Assembly (NCBI RefSeq): GCF_900302455.1
Contig: NZ_ONZG01000011.1
Span: forward strand, 124,001 to 188,000
DNA length: 64,000 bases
Direction: 5' to 3'
Origin: Falsiruegeria mediterranea M17
Lineage (GTDB): Bacteria; Pseudomonadota; Alphaproteobacteria; Rhodobacterales; Rhodobacteraceae
Shown: positions 1-8,076 of the stretch, piece by piece
Layout: every line of letters begins with the position of its first letter
How positions within the stretch are numbered: the stretch's first letter is position 1
Notes under the pieces: model-generated
What the model was told of the DNA's origin: nothing
Databases searched by the model: none
The model's input: the letters and a program-made list of their open reading frames with translations, nothing else
Translations under genes and position numbers: made by a program

Positions 1-993
1 GCCCAACCAGATCTTGGCACTTTCGTCCGCAGACTGGCTTTCACGCAGCTCGACCGGGTTGTGGCGCTTGGCAATCTCAACAATTTTGCCCAGCTGATAG
101 TCGATCTCGGCCTCAGAGCCCTCGACCTCGACAATCAACAAGGCGTGACAATCGGGATAACCCGCCTTGGAAAAGTTCTCACAGGCCTTGATGCACAGCG
201 TATCCATAAACTCGATCGCCACCGGCAGGATGCCCGACTTGATGATGTCGCTGACGCAATGACCCGCGATCTCGTTGTCATCGAACGCGATCAACACCGG
301 ACGCGCACCTTCGGGCTTTCGCAGAATCCGTAAGGTGGCCTCGGTCACGACACCCAACTGCCCCTCGGACCCGCAAATGACACCCAGCAGATCCAAACCG
401 CCCGCATCCAGATGCGCGCCACCGATTTCAACCACGGTGCCGTCCATCATCACCATGGTCACACCCAGCAGGTTGTTGGTGGTCACGCCGTATTTCAGGC
501 AATGCGCGCCACCCGAGTTCATCGCCACATTCCCCGCAATCGCACAGGCCAGCTGCGACGAGGGATCGGGGGCGTAAAAGAAATCCTCTTCTTCAACTGC
601 GCCGGTCACGCTCAGATTGGTACGCCCTGACTGCACCCGGATGATGCGGTTGGCATAGTCGGTTTCCAGAACGTCATTCATCCGCGCCACGCCCAGGATC
701 ACACTATCCGCCGTCGGCAACGCCCCTCCGGCCAGCGAGGTGCCCGAGCCACGCGGCACCACAGGCACGCCTTCTTCGTGGCAGATGCGCAGCACGTCCG
801 ATACCTCTTGGGTCGAGGCCGGAAGCACCGCCAACATCGGCGGGCATTTGTAGGCCGTCAGCGCATCGCACTCATAGGCGCGCGTCTCTGCCTCGTCATG
901 AATGACAGCGTCTTCTGGCAACACACGTTGCAGACGCTCGACCAACCTTGCCTTGCGCGCCAAAACGGCCGCGTTGGGTGTGGGCATTTCCAT
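1..993 (-). CDS. glcD: Glycolate oxidase GlcD-type FAD-linked oxidase (3' end outside window)
   Basis: The first 331 codons of an FAD-binding oxidoreductase are visible; the C-terminus lies beyond base 1. The product should oxidise a 2-hydroxy acid (glycolate or lactate type), passing electrons through FAD to GlcE/GlcF partners, which are not in the window. The PCMH-type FAD-binding loop RGSGTSLAGGA sits at residues 81-91. Further on, NVAMNSGG and CGSEGQLGVVTEA match the same fold. Start chosen at the ATG at 993, which is followed by a second in-frame ATG two codons later; a gntR-like palindrome lies just upstream. GlcD and D-lactate dehydrogenases share this fold, so the substrate is less sure than the family. 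Confidence 0.88.
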   Translation of the reverse strand, partial: MEMPTPNAAVLARKARLVERLQRVLPEDAVIHDEAETRAYECDALTAYKCPPMLAVLPASTQEVSDVLRICHEEGVPVVPRGSGTSLAGGALPTADSVILGVARMNDVLETDYANRIIRVQSGRTNLSVTGAVEEEDFFYAPDPSSQLACAIAGNVAMNSGGAHCLKYGVTTNNLLGVTMVMMDGTVVEIGGAHLDAGGLDLLGVICGSEGQLGVVTEATLRILRKPEGARPVLIAFDDNEIAGHCVSDIIKSGILPVAIEFMDTLCIKACENFSKAGYPDCHALLIVEVEGSEAEIDYQLGKIVEIAKRHNPVELRESQSADESAKIWLG

Positions 994-1007
994 ACGGGAT
1001 CCTCCAG

Positions 1008-1028
1008 TTGGTAAAATAATATTACCAA
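1008..1028. promoter_or_regulatory. Palindromic operator upstream of glcD
   Basis: The site reads TTGGTAA-N7-TTACCAA with perfect 7-base arms, 15 bases upstream of the glcD start codon. A further half-site (ACTGGTAAAT) lies about 20 bases away toward the divergent DUF599 gene. TGGT...ACCA arms are typical of FadR-subfamily GntR regulators such as GlcC and LldR. Assignment to a GlcC-like repressor is inference, because no such regulator gene is inside the window. Confidence 0.55.
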
Positions 1029-1073
1029 TTTTACGATCTGGCAAGCCCAACTGGTAAATCGTAGAGTGCGGGC

Positions 1074-1784
1074 ATGACCTGGATCGACCGCGCCTTGTTG
1101 TTTTCACCGCTGGATTATGTGGCGGTGACCTGCCTGATTGCCGGATGGCTCTGGATCGGGTGGCGGATTGAAAACCCTGCGCCAAACAAACCTTCGGTCT
1201 CGGCGTTGATGGACGAGTTTCGCCACGACTGGATGACCCAAATGATCACCCGACAGCCGCGCGTATTCGATGCCCAGCTGGTTGGGAACATGCGTCAAAG
1301 CACAACGTTTTTTGCTTCCACTTCGATGATCGCAATCGGGGGTGGACTGGCCTTGTTCGGCAACACGGAGAGGCTGGCCGGTGTCGCGGAAGACCTTGCC
1401 ATCGGTAGCGCACCCGCAATGGTTTGGGAGATCAAGATCCTGATCGTAATACTTCTTTTATCAAATGCGTTTCTGAAATTCGTCTGGTCCCACCGCCTGT
1501 TTGGCTATTGTGCCGTACTGATGGCCGCCGTGCCCAACGACCCCGATGACCCGCATTGCGCGCCTCGTGCCTCACAGTCGGCCGAGATTTCAATTACCGC
1601 CGCGCGTAGCTTCAATAAGGCGCTCAGAACAATCTATTTCGCGCTCGCCTCGACCGCATGGATGCTCGGGCCCGTGCCCCTTCTCTTGGCCACCGCCGTC
1701 ACGCTCGCGATCCTCTATCGGCGCGAGTTTGCCTCGCATTCGCGCAGGGTTTTGCTGAAGCTCCCTCCGAACACAGAGTCGTGA
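1074..1784 (+). CDS. DUF599 family integral membrane protein
   Basis: A 236-residue protein with a hydrophobic N-terminus, a membrane segment after the conserved RQxTTFFAST-like stretch, another around IKILIVILLLSNAFLKF, and a final pair near the C-terminus. The pattern (N-terminal helix, RQS-FFAS motif, KF-WS segment) is that of DUF599 proteins, whose function is unknown. It is divergent from glcD with about 80 bp between starts, so it may share the palindromic control region. No catalytic motif is visible. The family call is from recognition of the overall pattern. Confidence 0.8.
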   Translation: MTWIDRALLFSPLDYVAVTCLIAGWLWIGWRIENPAPNKPSVSALMDEFRHDWMTQMITRQPRVFDAQLVGNMRQSTTFFASTSMIAIGGGLALFGNTERLAGVAEDLAIGSAPAMVWEIKILIVILLLSNAFLKFVWSHRLFGYCAVLMAAVPNDPDDPHCAPRASQSAEISITAARSFNKALRTIYFALASTAWMLGPVPLLLATAVTLAILYRREFASHSRRVLLKLPPNTES

Positions 1785-1820
1785 CCTGAACCCTCATCGA
1801 ATTCACGATAGGCTCCGCTC

Positions 1821-2168
1821 ATGAGATACCTGATCCCCTTCCTGTTCCTCGCCGCCCCTGCGCTGGCCGACGCCCCACTGATCGAAAAAGCCACTGCCCG
1901 CGCCAGCGGCGACACCTGGCGATTCGACGTCACCATCCGCCACCCGGACACCGGTTGGGATCACTACGCCGATGGCTGGCAGGTGCTGGACATGCAGGGC
2001 AACGAGTTGGGAATGCGCGTCCTGCATCACCCCCACGAGAACGAGCAGCCATTTACCAGGTCTCTGGGCGGCGTTCAGATCCCGGCAGGCACCAAGCAGG
2101 TCCAGATTCGCGCCCGCGATTCGGTCCACGGCTGGAACGCAGACACTTACGTTGTCGATTTAGAGTAA
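1821..2168 (+). CDS. Small exported protein of unknown function
   Basis: 115 residues beginning with a classical signal peptide (charged Arg, hydrophobic FLFLAAPALA core, cleavage after ALA), so the mature form of about 98 residues is expected in the periplasm. The mature part is rich in Trp, His and Asp (HPDTGWDHYADGW and HHPHENEQPF), suggesting a small beta-rich domain and possibly metal contact, but I recognise no named family. It starts 36 bp after the DUF599 gene and its stop lies next to the convergent rlmH stop (1-bp gap). It may be co-transcribed with the DUF599 gene. Confidence 0.7.
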   Translation: MRYLIPFLFLAAPALADAPLIEKATARASGDTWRFDVTIRHPDTGWDHYADGWQVLDMQGNELGMRVLHHPHENEQPFTRSLGGVQIPAGTKQVQIRARDSVHGWNADTYVVDLE

Positions 2169-2169
2169 A

Positions 2170-2640
2170 TCACACCCGGTGATATGGCCCGCCGGCCAGG
2201 ATATTGGCGGCACGATACAGCTGCTCGGTCAGCATCACCCGCACCAGCAGGTGTGGCCAGACCATTTTCCCAAAGGAAATCGAAAAATCTGCCTCGGCGC
2301 GCAGCGATGGGTCGATGCCATCCGCCCCCCCGATGACCAGCGCCAGATCCTGCCGCCCTGCGTCGCGCCATTTGCCAAGCTGTCCGGCAAAATCGGGCGA
2401 TGACAGCACTTTGCCGCGCTCATCGAGCGTACAGATCACTGCCCCCTTGGGCAGCGCCTTTCGCAGCAGCGCGGCCTCGGCACCCATGCCCGCGTTCTTC
2501 TTATCCTCAACCTCAATCACGCGCGCAGGGCCAAGGCCAAGCGCCCGCCCTGTCCGGTCGAACCGGGTCAGATAATCGTCAATGAGGGTTTTCTCGGGTC
2601 CGGCCCGCAAGCGGCCGACCACGCAAATGCTGATACGCAT
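2170..2640 (-). CDS. rlmH: 23S rRNA (pseudouridine1915-N3)-methyltransferase RlmH
   Basis: 156 residues, the usual RlmH length. RlmH is a SPOUT-class enzyme that methylates pseudouridine 1915 in helix 69 of 23S rRNA using S-adenosylmethionine. Visible family marks are the N-terminal beta strand with VGRLRAGPE, the SAM-loop segment LVIGGADGID, and the C-terminal knot ending LTEQLYRAANIL...PYHRV. It lies directly downstream of rsfS on the same strand with a 40-bp gap, the common bacterial order rsfS-rlmH. The gap contains a GC hairpin (CCCCCG arms). Confidence 0.95.
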   Translation of the reverse strand: MRISICVVGRLRAGPEKTLIDDYLTRFDRTGRALGLGPARVIEVEDKKNAGMGAEAALLRKALPKGAVICTLDERGKVLSSPDFAGQLGKWRDAGRQDLALVIGGADGIDPSLRAEADFSISFGKMVWPHLLVRVMLTEQLYRAANILAGGPYHRV

Positions 2641-2671
2641 GATGTGTCACGCACCCCCGAAAAGCGGGGGC

Positions 2672-2695
2672 GAAAACGCCTCAGTTTGCTGAGGC
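2672..2695 (-). terminator. Hairpin with short U-tract at the end of rsfS
   Basis: Read on the minus strand, the last codons of rsfS form GCCTCAG-CAAA-CTGAGGC followed by GTTTTC, a 7-bp perfect stem with a short T stretch. A second hairpin with CCCCCG/CGGGGG arms follows at 2654-2670 before rlmH. Together they may attenuate transcription between rsfS and rlmH. Efficiency cannot be judged from sequence. Confidence 0.45.
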
Positions 2696-3073
2696 GCTGC
2701 TACCTTGTGGCAGCCACATCTTTTCCAGCTGATAGAATTCGCGCACCTCTGGGCGGAAGATGTGTACAACCACATCACCCGTGTCGATCAGAACCCAGTC
2801 GCCGGCATCCTTGCCTTCGACCTTCGAGGTGAACCCGAACTCTTGCTTGATGCGGTCTGTCAGCTTCTCAGCCATCGACGACACCTGACGCGTCGAACGA
2901 CCCGATGCGATGATCATGTAATCACCGATCTCGGTCTTGCCGCGCAGATCGATCTGCACAACATCTTCGGCCTTATCGTCGTTGAGAGAAGATAGAATAC
3001 GCTCAAGCAGCTTTTCGCTGGTGAGTTGAGACTGAGCCATCATTGCGGCCCGTCCGTCGGTGGACTTAGCCAC
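2681..3073 (-). CDS. rsfS: Ribosomal silencing factor RsfS
   Basis: RsfS (DUF143/Iojap family) binds ribosomal protein uL14 and blocks joining of the 30S and 50S subunits when nutrients are scarce. The family core is clear: KAEDVVQIDLRGK, then GDYMIIASGRSTRQV, then DWVLIDTGDVVVHIF and REFYQLEKMW. The start is uncertain. The GTG at 3073 and the ATG pair at 3043/3040 lack good Shine-Dalgarno sequences, while a perfect AGGAGG lies at 3105-3100. In the same frame a CTG at 3091 is 8 bases from that AGGAGG. A different-frame ATG at 3096 would give an 18-codon leader ending on the 3043 ATG. Confidence 0.92.
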   Translation of the reverse strand: MAKSTDGRAAMMAQSQLTSEKLLERILSSLNDDKAEDVVQIDLRGKTEIGDYMIIASGRSTRQVSSMAEKLTDRIKQEFGFTSKVEGKDAGDWVLIDTGDVVVHIFRPEVREFYQLEKMWLPQGSSASAN

Positions 3074-3282
3074 CTCTGTATGCGTTGACAGGACATTGTC
3101 CTCCTTTTTGCGCGTCGACAGCCCCCCGACGCTGGGGTGCCTTTAAAGTAACAACGGCTAGATGACAATTCAATGAATCGCCAATGTAACCTCACGCAGC
3201 TGTGCCCTTACGGCACTTGGCGGAATCCAACCTGAAAACAGCAGACCTTGATAGACTCACTTTGCGTCTGTATCTGGGGGCC

Positions 3283-3381
3283 ATGACACCCGTTTACGCC
3301 TCATGCATCTACCTGCAAGACCGCGCCCGCCTGCGCGAGCGGTTCTTTGGGGCTGCCCGCACGGTTCTGGCTCGCCTATAA
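3283..3381 (+). CDS. Possible 32-residue small ORF upstream of leuC
   Basis: A short frame starts at the ATG at 3283, just after a GGGGG run, and ends with TAA at 3381, 53 bp before leuC. The peptide starts [12 protein letters not shown] and continues with an Arg/Leu-rich amphipathic helix-like stretch (RARLRERFF). It is not rich enough in leucine to be a clear leu-attenuator leader (four Leu of 32). It could be a small protein, a weak leader peptide or chance. Conservation of this frame upstream of leuC in relatives would decide. Confidence 0.35.
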   Translation: MTPVYASCIYLQDRARLRERFFGAARTVLARL

Positions 3382-3434
3382 GCGGCGACCAGCCACCACA
3401 TTGCCAGCTATTTCCAAACCACGGGAGAGGACCG

Positions 3435-4841
3435 ATGTCCCCCAAGACACTCTATGACAAAATCTGGGATGCGCATGTCGCGCATGAGGCCGAAGACGGC
3501 ACAACCCTGCTCTATATCGACCGCCACCTGGTGCACGAAGTGACCAGCCCGCAGGCGTTCGAAGGTCTGCGTATGACCGGCCGCAAGGTACGCGCACCGG
3601 AAAAGACCATCGCTGTCCCGGATCACAACGTGCCCACCACAGCAGGCCGCGAAGACCCGACGCAGATGACCGAGGAAAGCCGCATTCAGGTGCAGGCGCT
3701 TGACACCAACGCCAAGGAATTCGGCATCCACTATTACCCGATGAACGACGTCCGCCAGGGCATCGTGCACATCGTTGGCCCCGAACAGGGCTGGACCCTG
3801 CCCGGCATGACCGTTGTCTGCGGCGACAGCCACACCGCGACTCACGGTGCCTTTGGCGCATTGGCGCACGGCATCGGCACATCCGAGGTTGAACACGTTC
3901 TGGCCACACAGACGCTGATCCAGAAAAAATCCAAGAACATGAAGGTGGAAATCACTGGCAAATTGAAGCCGGGCGTGACCGCCAAGGACATCACTCTGGC
4001 TGTGATCGGTGAAACCGGCACTGGCGGCGGCACCGGCTATGTCATCGAATACTGCGGTGAAGCGATCCGCGATCTGTCGATGGAAGGCCGCATGACCGTC
4101 TGCAACATGGCCATCGAAGGCGGCGCACGCGCCGGCCTGATCGCGCCTGACCAGACCACATACGACTATGTCCAAGGTCGCCCCCACGCCCCCAAGGGCG
4201 CTCAATGGGAAGCCGCACTTGACTGGTGGAAGACACTCTTCACCGACGAGGGTGCGCATTTCGACAAGGTTGTCACGCTGAAAGGCGAAGACATCCAGCC
4301 CGTCGTCACCTGGGGCACATCGCCTGAGGACGTGCTGCCAATCACCGGTGTTGTCCCCTCGCCTGAGGATTTCGAGGGTGGCAAGGTCGAAGCTGCGCGC
4401 CGCTCGATCGAATACATGGGCCTGACCCCCGGTCAGAAGCTCACCGACATCGAGATCGACACCGTATTCATCGGCTCGTGCACCAACGGCCGGATCGAAG
4501 ACTTCCGCGCCGTGGCCGAAGTGGTCAAAGGCAAAAAGATCAAGGACGGTATGCGCGCCATGATCGTTCCGGGTTCGGGACTGGTTCGCCTGCAAGCCGA
4601 AGAAGAAGGCCTGGCCGACATCTTCCGCGAGGCCGGCTTTGAATGGCGCCTGGCAGGCTGCTCGATGTGCCTTGCGATGAACCCCGACCAGCTGTCCGAA
4701 GGCGAGCGTTGCGCTGCCACCTCGAACCGCAATTTCGAGGGGCGTCAGGGCTATAAGGGCCGCACCCATCTGGTCAGCCCGGCCATGGCTGCCGCAGCGG
4801 CACTTACAGGACGGCTGACAGACGTACGTGAACTGGTGTAA
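3435..4841 (+). CDS. leuC: 3-isopropylmalate dehydratase large subunit
   Basis: 468 residues. With LeuD it isomerises 2-isopropylmalate to 3-isopropylmalate in leucine biosynthesis, using a 4Fe-4S cluster. The cluster cysteines are visible: C349 in SCTNGR, and C409 and C412 in GCSMC, nearly the spacing known for the E. coli protein. [14 protein letters not shown] lies in the active-site region. Start set at the ATG at 3435 because of the preceding GGGAGAGG ribosome site; an upstream in-frame extension does not look like the family. It is followed by a membrane protein gene, a glycosyltransferase gene and leuD on the same strand. Confidence 0.97.
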   Translation: MSPKTLYDKIWDAHVAHEAEDGTTLLYIDRHLVHEVTSPQAFEGLRMTGRKVRAPEKTIAVPDHNVPTTAGREDPTQMTEESRIQVQALDTNAKEFGIHYYPMNDVRQGIVHIVGPEQGWTLPGMTVVCGDSHTATHGAFGALAHGIGTSEVEHVLATQTLIQKKSKNMKVEITGKLKPGVTAKDITLAVIGETGTGGGTGYVIEYCGEAIRDLSMEGRMTVCNMAIEGGARAGLIAPDQTTYDYVQGRPHAPKGAQWEAALDWWKTLFTDEGAHFDKVVTLKGEDIQPVVTWGTSPEDVLPITGVVPSPEDFEGGKVEAARRSIEYMGLTPGQKLTDIEIDTVFIGSCTNGRIEDFRAVAEVVKGKKIKDGMRAMIVPGSGLVRLQAEEEGLADIFREAGFEWRLAGCSMCLAMNPDQLSEGERCAATSNRNFEGRQGYKGRTHLVSPAMAAAAALTGRLTDVRELV

Positions 4842-4879
4842 GCTCCAATCAAATATGAATATTTGAGAGGAATAGAGAC

Positions 4880-5413
4880 ATGAGTGACTGGCTGAAAATG
4901 CTCCTTCTGGGGCTCCTATCCATCGTATTTGGCGTGTTCATCCTGGGCGCGCCGGTCGTGGCCTCGATCGCGGTGACTGCGATCACCGGCATTCTGCTGC
5001 TCATCAGCGGCGGCTTGCAATTGGTTGGCGGCTTTACGGTTGAAGGTACAGGGAACAAGATCCTGTCCATCCTGATGGGCGCGATCATGCTCTTTCTAGG
5101 CTGGTCATTCCTGGCTCATCCGCTACAGGGCACAATCTCGCTCGCGATGCTGATCCTGATCCTGTTCATGGCAGGCGGTATTGCCCGGGTCATCCTGTCG
5201 TTCCAGATGCGCGGAACTGCGTATTTCTGGCCGACACTCATCTCGGGCGTTCTGTCCATCGTGCTGGCCGGTATCATCTGGACCAATGCGGCGGCGGAAC
5301 CCGCGTGGCTCTTGAACCTGGTCGGGATCCTTCTTGGGATCGAGATGCTGTTCAACGGTTTTGGTCTGCTCTTTGCCGCGCTCTTTATGCGCAGCGCCGA
5401 AGAGAACACCTGA
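4880..5413 (+). CDS. HdeD/DUF308-like membrane protein
   Basis: 177 residues made almost entirely of hydrophobic segments separated by short loops, about six membrane helices, with Gly-rich turns (ISGGLQLVGG) as in the HdeD/DUF308 family. In E. coli, HdeD is linked to acid resistance at high cell density, but the biochemical role is unknown. The start at 4880 has a GAGAGG ribosome site 9 bases upstream. It lies 38 bp after leuC with an AT-rich hairpin (CAAATA...TATTTG) in the gap, so it is likely read through with leuC and may simply be carried in the leu operon. Confidence 0.82.
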   Translation: MSDWLKMLLLGLLSIVFGVFILGAPVVASIAVTAITGILLLISGGLQLVGGFTVEGTGNKILSILMGAIMLFLGWSFLAHPLQGTISLAMLILILFMAGGIARVILSFQMRGTAYFWPTLISGVLSIVLAGIIWTNAAAEPAWLLNLVGILLGIEMLFNGFGLLFAALFMRSAEENT

Positions 5414-5477
5414 TTGGCCTGATCTGTCACCGGTTTACCGGCCAGACCCGCAGGCTGACGCAAGCAAAAGGTAATGA

Positions 5478-6305
5478 ATGTCATTCAGTAAATCCTTGCC
5501 GCCCGTCGCCAGCCTGTGGGTTGGAGGTGAGCTGAACTGGCTGCACAAACTCTGCTTGGCCAGCTATGCCTATCATGGGCATGAGGTCGTGCTGTTCTTT
5601 ATGGCGGACACGGCCCCATCGGTTCCGCCCGGCGTTCGCACGGCACCGATCACCGACGTCTGGGACCCGGCTCCGGCCGGTCACGCAGGCGCGCCTGCAT
5701 CCATGCTGTCGGACTTGTTTCGCCTTTATCTGCTGAAAAAGACGGACATGGTCTGGATTGACACCGACATGTTGGCAGTGCGCCCCATGCCGGTCGCCGA
5801 CTATCGGGTGGGATTCGAACCAACCGGAGCGATCAACGGTGCCGTTCTGCGTCTGCCGCAGACATCCAAGACACTGAACAAGCTGATCGATTGGTTCGAG
5901 GATCCCGAATGGATCACCCCTTGGCTGGGCGAAAAGGATCAAGCAGAAATCGCCAAGGCCCCGCCGGGCAAGCGATTGCTGCGAGCCTTTGAACTCAGGC
6001 GACCTGCGGTTGGGCCACGTGCCTTGACCTACACCTTGCGCAAATGCGGCGAGATGAAACACGCCCATGGTCCCGAAGCTTTTTATCCGCTTCGCGGTGT
6101 CATGACTGACGTCCTGTTCAGCGGCTATTGCACAGAAGACAACTGGCTCACCGAAAACACGCTGGCGGTGCATCTCTATGCGTCAATGATCCGCCGCTAC
6201 CACGCAACCCACAGACCCGAAGACAACAGCTTCATTGCTCGCACCGTAAAACAGATCGGTTTCGATCTCGGCGGGTTGAAGCACCAAAGACTAGGAAAAC
6301 GCTAA
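5478..6305 (+). CDS. DxD-type glycosyltransferase-like protein
   Basis: 275 residues. The segment SDLFRLYLL...MVWIDTDML (D95-T-D97) is the hallmark of glycosyltransferases that bind a metal-nucleotide sugar through DxD, as in the Gly_transf_sug / OCH1-like and capsular families. No signal peptide or membrane helix is seen, so it is probably cytosolic. Its stop overlaps the leuD start codon by one base (TAATG), so leuD is translationally coupled to it. That coupling in the middle of a leucine pathway operon is unusual; the acceptor and sugar are unknown. Confidence 0.75.
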   Translation: MSFSKSLPPVASLWVGGELNWLHKLCLASYAYHGHEVVLFFMADTAPSVPPGVRTAPITDVWDPAPAGHAGAPASMLSDLFRLYLLKKTDMVWIDTDMLAVRPMPVADYRVGFEPTGAINGAVLRLPQTSKTLNKLIDWFEDPEWITPWLGEKDQAEIAKAPPGKRLLRAFELRRPAVGPRALTYTLRKCGEMKHAHGPEAFYPLRGVMTDVLFSGYCTEDNWLTENTLAVHLYASMIRRYHATHRPEDNSFIARTVKQIGFDLGGLKHQRLGKR

Positions 6306-6910
6306 TGGAAAAGTTTGAAAAGCTCCACGGCATCGCGGCCCCGATGCCTCTCGTCAACATCGACACCGACATGATCATCCCCAAGGTGTTCCTCAAGTCG
6401 ATTCAGCGCACCGGCTTTGGTGTGAACCTGTTTGACGAGATGCGTTATAACCGCGACGGCACTGAAATCCCCGATTTCGTGCTGAACAAGCCGCAGTACC
6501 GCAACGCCGAGATTCTGGTGGCGGGCGACAACTTTGGCTGCGGCTCGTCGCGCGAGCACGCGCCTTGGGCGATTGCTGATTTCGGCATCAAATGTGTGAT
6601 CTCGACCAGCTTTGCCGACATCTTCTTCAACAACTGCTTCAAGAACGGCATCCTGCCCATCGTCCTGCCCCAGGAGCAAGTGGACGTGCTGATGGCTGAC
6701 GCGGAAAAGGGCGAGAACGCACGCATGACCGTGGATCTTGAAGCGCAAGAGATCACCACCTCGGATGGTCAGGTGTTCTCCTTTGACGTGGACGCCTTCA
6801 AAAAGCACTGCCTGCTCGAAGGTCTCGATGACATCGGCCTGACGATGGAGAAAGCCGGCTCGATCGACAGCTTTGAGGCACAGGCCGCGCAGGCCCGTCC
6901 CTGGGTCTGA
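6305..6910 (+). CDS. leuD: 3-isopropylmalate dehydratase small subunit
   Basis: 201 residues, normal length. LeuD forms the swivelling domain that completes the LeuC active site. Typical features are [11 protein letters not shown] near residue 20, the substrate-recognition loop [14 protein letters not shown], and [20 protein letters not shown]. The start codon overlaps the stop of the preceding glycosyltransferase gene (TAATG). The gene is followed 38 bp later by a strong intrinsic terminator, which ends the leuC-leuD transcription unit; leuB is 4.7 kb downstream as a separate unit. Confidence 0.97.
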   Translation: MEKFEKLHGIAAPMPLVNIDTDMIIPKVFLKSIQRTGFGVNLFDEMRYNRDGTEIPDFVLNKPQYRNAEILVAGDNFGCGSSREHAPWAIADFGIKCVISTSFADIFFNNCFKNGILPIVLPQEQVDVLMADAEKGENARMTVDLEAQEITTSDGQVFSFDVDAFKKHCLLEGLDDIGLTMEKAGSIDSFEAQAAQARPWV

Positions 6911-6948
6911 TCCAAGTCTCAAATCAAGATCAATGATTCCAAGCACTT

Positions 6949-6974
6949 GGGCCACATTTCGATGTGGCCCTTTT
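6949..6974 (+). terminator. Rho-independent terminator after leuD
   Basis: A perfect 9-bp stem GGGCCACAT/ATGTGGCCC closed by a UUCG tetraloop and followed by TTTT. This is a textbook intrinsic terminator on the plus strand. Confidence 0.9.
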
Positions 6975-7242
6975 GCGTTTTGCGGTCCCCGCCACAAATT
7001 CCACAACATTTAGTGTCTCGCCGGTGCTTCGCCCAATTTCTGCACCACCAATGATGCAAAGACGCACCAGTCTCGCCATCTTTTCGCCTGAAATCAGGTA
7101 TTTCGTGGGTCGGTGACTTGAGCGGGTGACCAAATGGCGGCACAAATGGGGCCAAAATGAGGCACAGACCCTTCGGGGTTTGATCAAGTTGGAACAAAGG
7201 CTCGGCAACGCATCGGCCTGTCCAGTTTGAAGGGATCGGACA
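6975..7242. other. Gap without recognisable gene
   Basis: Between the leuD terminator and the next membrane-protein gene I see no convincing coding sequence, RNA gene or palindrome on either strand. It presumably holds the promoter for the gene starting at 7243. Confidence 0.5.
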
Positions 7243-8076
7243 GTGATTGCACGCATCACAGGCGCGGCTTTGCGCGGGATATTGGTGGCCTTGATGGTGG
7301 TCACGCCTGCGCTGTATCTGCCGGGCTACACAACGAATTCTCCTGAGATCGTGGTTCTGCTCGCGATCCTTGCATTCGTGCTGACCTTTGCCGAGTACAA
7401 CTCGACCTTTCCCAGCTTTATCGAATTCCGCGACGCCCCGCCCCTCAACCGCCTGCGGTTTATTGCGCTGATGACAATGGTGGTTTTGCTGACATTGATC
7501 TGCAAACACAAATATGCACCCACCAATGTCACCACACTGTTCGCGGGGATGGGTGTTCTGATCGCACATCTCGTCGATTTCCCGTTCTCGCCTGTGCGTT
7601 TGGTTGTTCTGATGTTGCCCAATCATGCGACGCTGGACACCGTAAATTCGGTCCGCATCGCAGCTGGCGTGTCGTATGTGGTGGCCCTGGCGACCGTCGG
7701 TGCCTTTTACATTGCCGTACGGGTGCGCGGTTGGCCCATTGGAAACGGCGCGTTCAACGTCTGGATCAACTTGCCGCTGTTCGACCCAACGACCGGCGGC
7801 GATGTCGTATCCCGCCTGCAAAGAGATGGGCGGATCAACGTGGTTCTGGGTGTGCTGCTCCCGTTCTTTATCCCCGCAGTCGTCAAAGCGACCGCGGATC
7901 TGGTCAACCCGATCATGCTGGACAACCCGCAAACACTGATCTGGACCATGAGTGCCTGGGCTTTCCTGCCTGCCTCGATGATCATGCGCGGAATGGCGAT
8001 GCTGCGGGTTTCAGACCTGATCGAGGAAAAGCGCCGCCGCGCTTATGCCAACGCCGAGGCCGTGCAAACCGCATGA
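7243..8076 (+). CDS. Integral membrane protein of unknown function
   Basis: 277 residues with about seven strongly hydrophobic segments (for example ILVALMVVTPALYLPGY, IVVLLAILAFVLTF, FIALMTMVVLLTLIC, VVLGVLLPFFIPAVV). The C-terminal tail is basic (EEKRRRAYANAE) and likely cytoplasmic. I recognise no named family. The chosen start is the GTG at 7243, where the hydrophobic N-terminal helix begins. The stop overlaps the next start as ATGA, so it is coupled to the exported EEP-family protein behind it, which suggests the two work in one envelope process. Confidence 0.75.
   Translation: MIARITGAALRGILVALMVVTPALYLPGYTTNSPEIVVLLAILAFVLTFAEYNSTFPSFIEFRDAPPLNRLRFIALMTMVVLLTLICKHKYAPTNVTTLFAGMGVLIAHLVDFPFSPVRLVVLMLPNHATLDTVNSVRIAAGVSYVVALATVGAFYIAVRVRGWPIGNGAFNVWINLPLFDPTTGGDVVSRLQRDGRINVVLGVLLPFFIPAVVKATADLVNPIMLDNPQTLIWTMSAWAFLPASMIMRGMAMLRVSDLIEEKRRRAYANAEAVQTA

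Noticed and set aside
3408-4769. Long open frame of about 450 codons on the minus strand
   Set aside because: It lies fully antisense to leuC, whose motifs are certain; long antisense frames are common in GC-rich genes.
6919-7932. Minus-strand open frame of over 330 codons
   Set aside because: Covers the leuD terminator and runs antisense to a clear membrane-protein gene; composition is typical of an antisense shadow.
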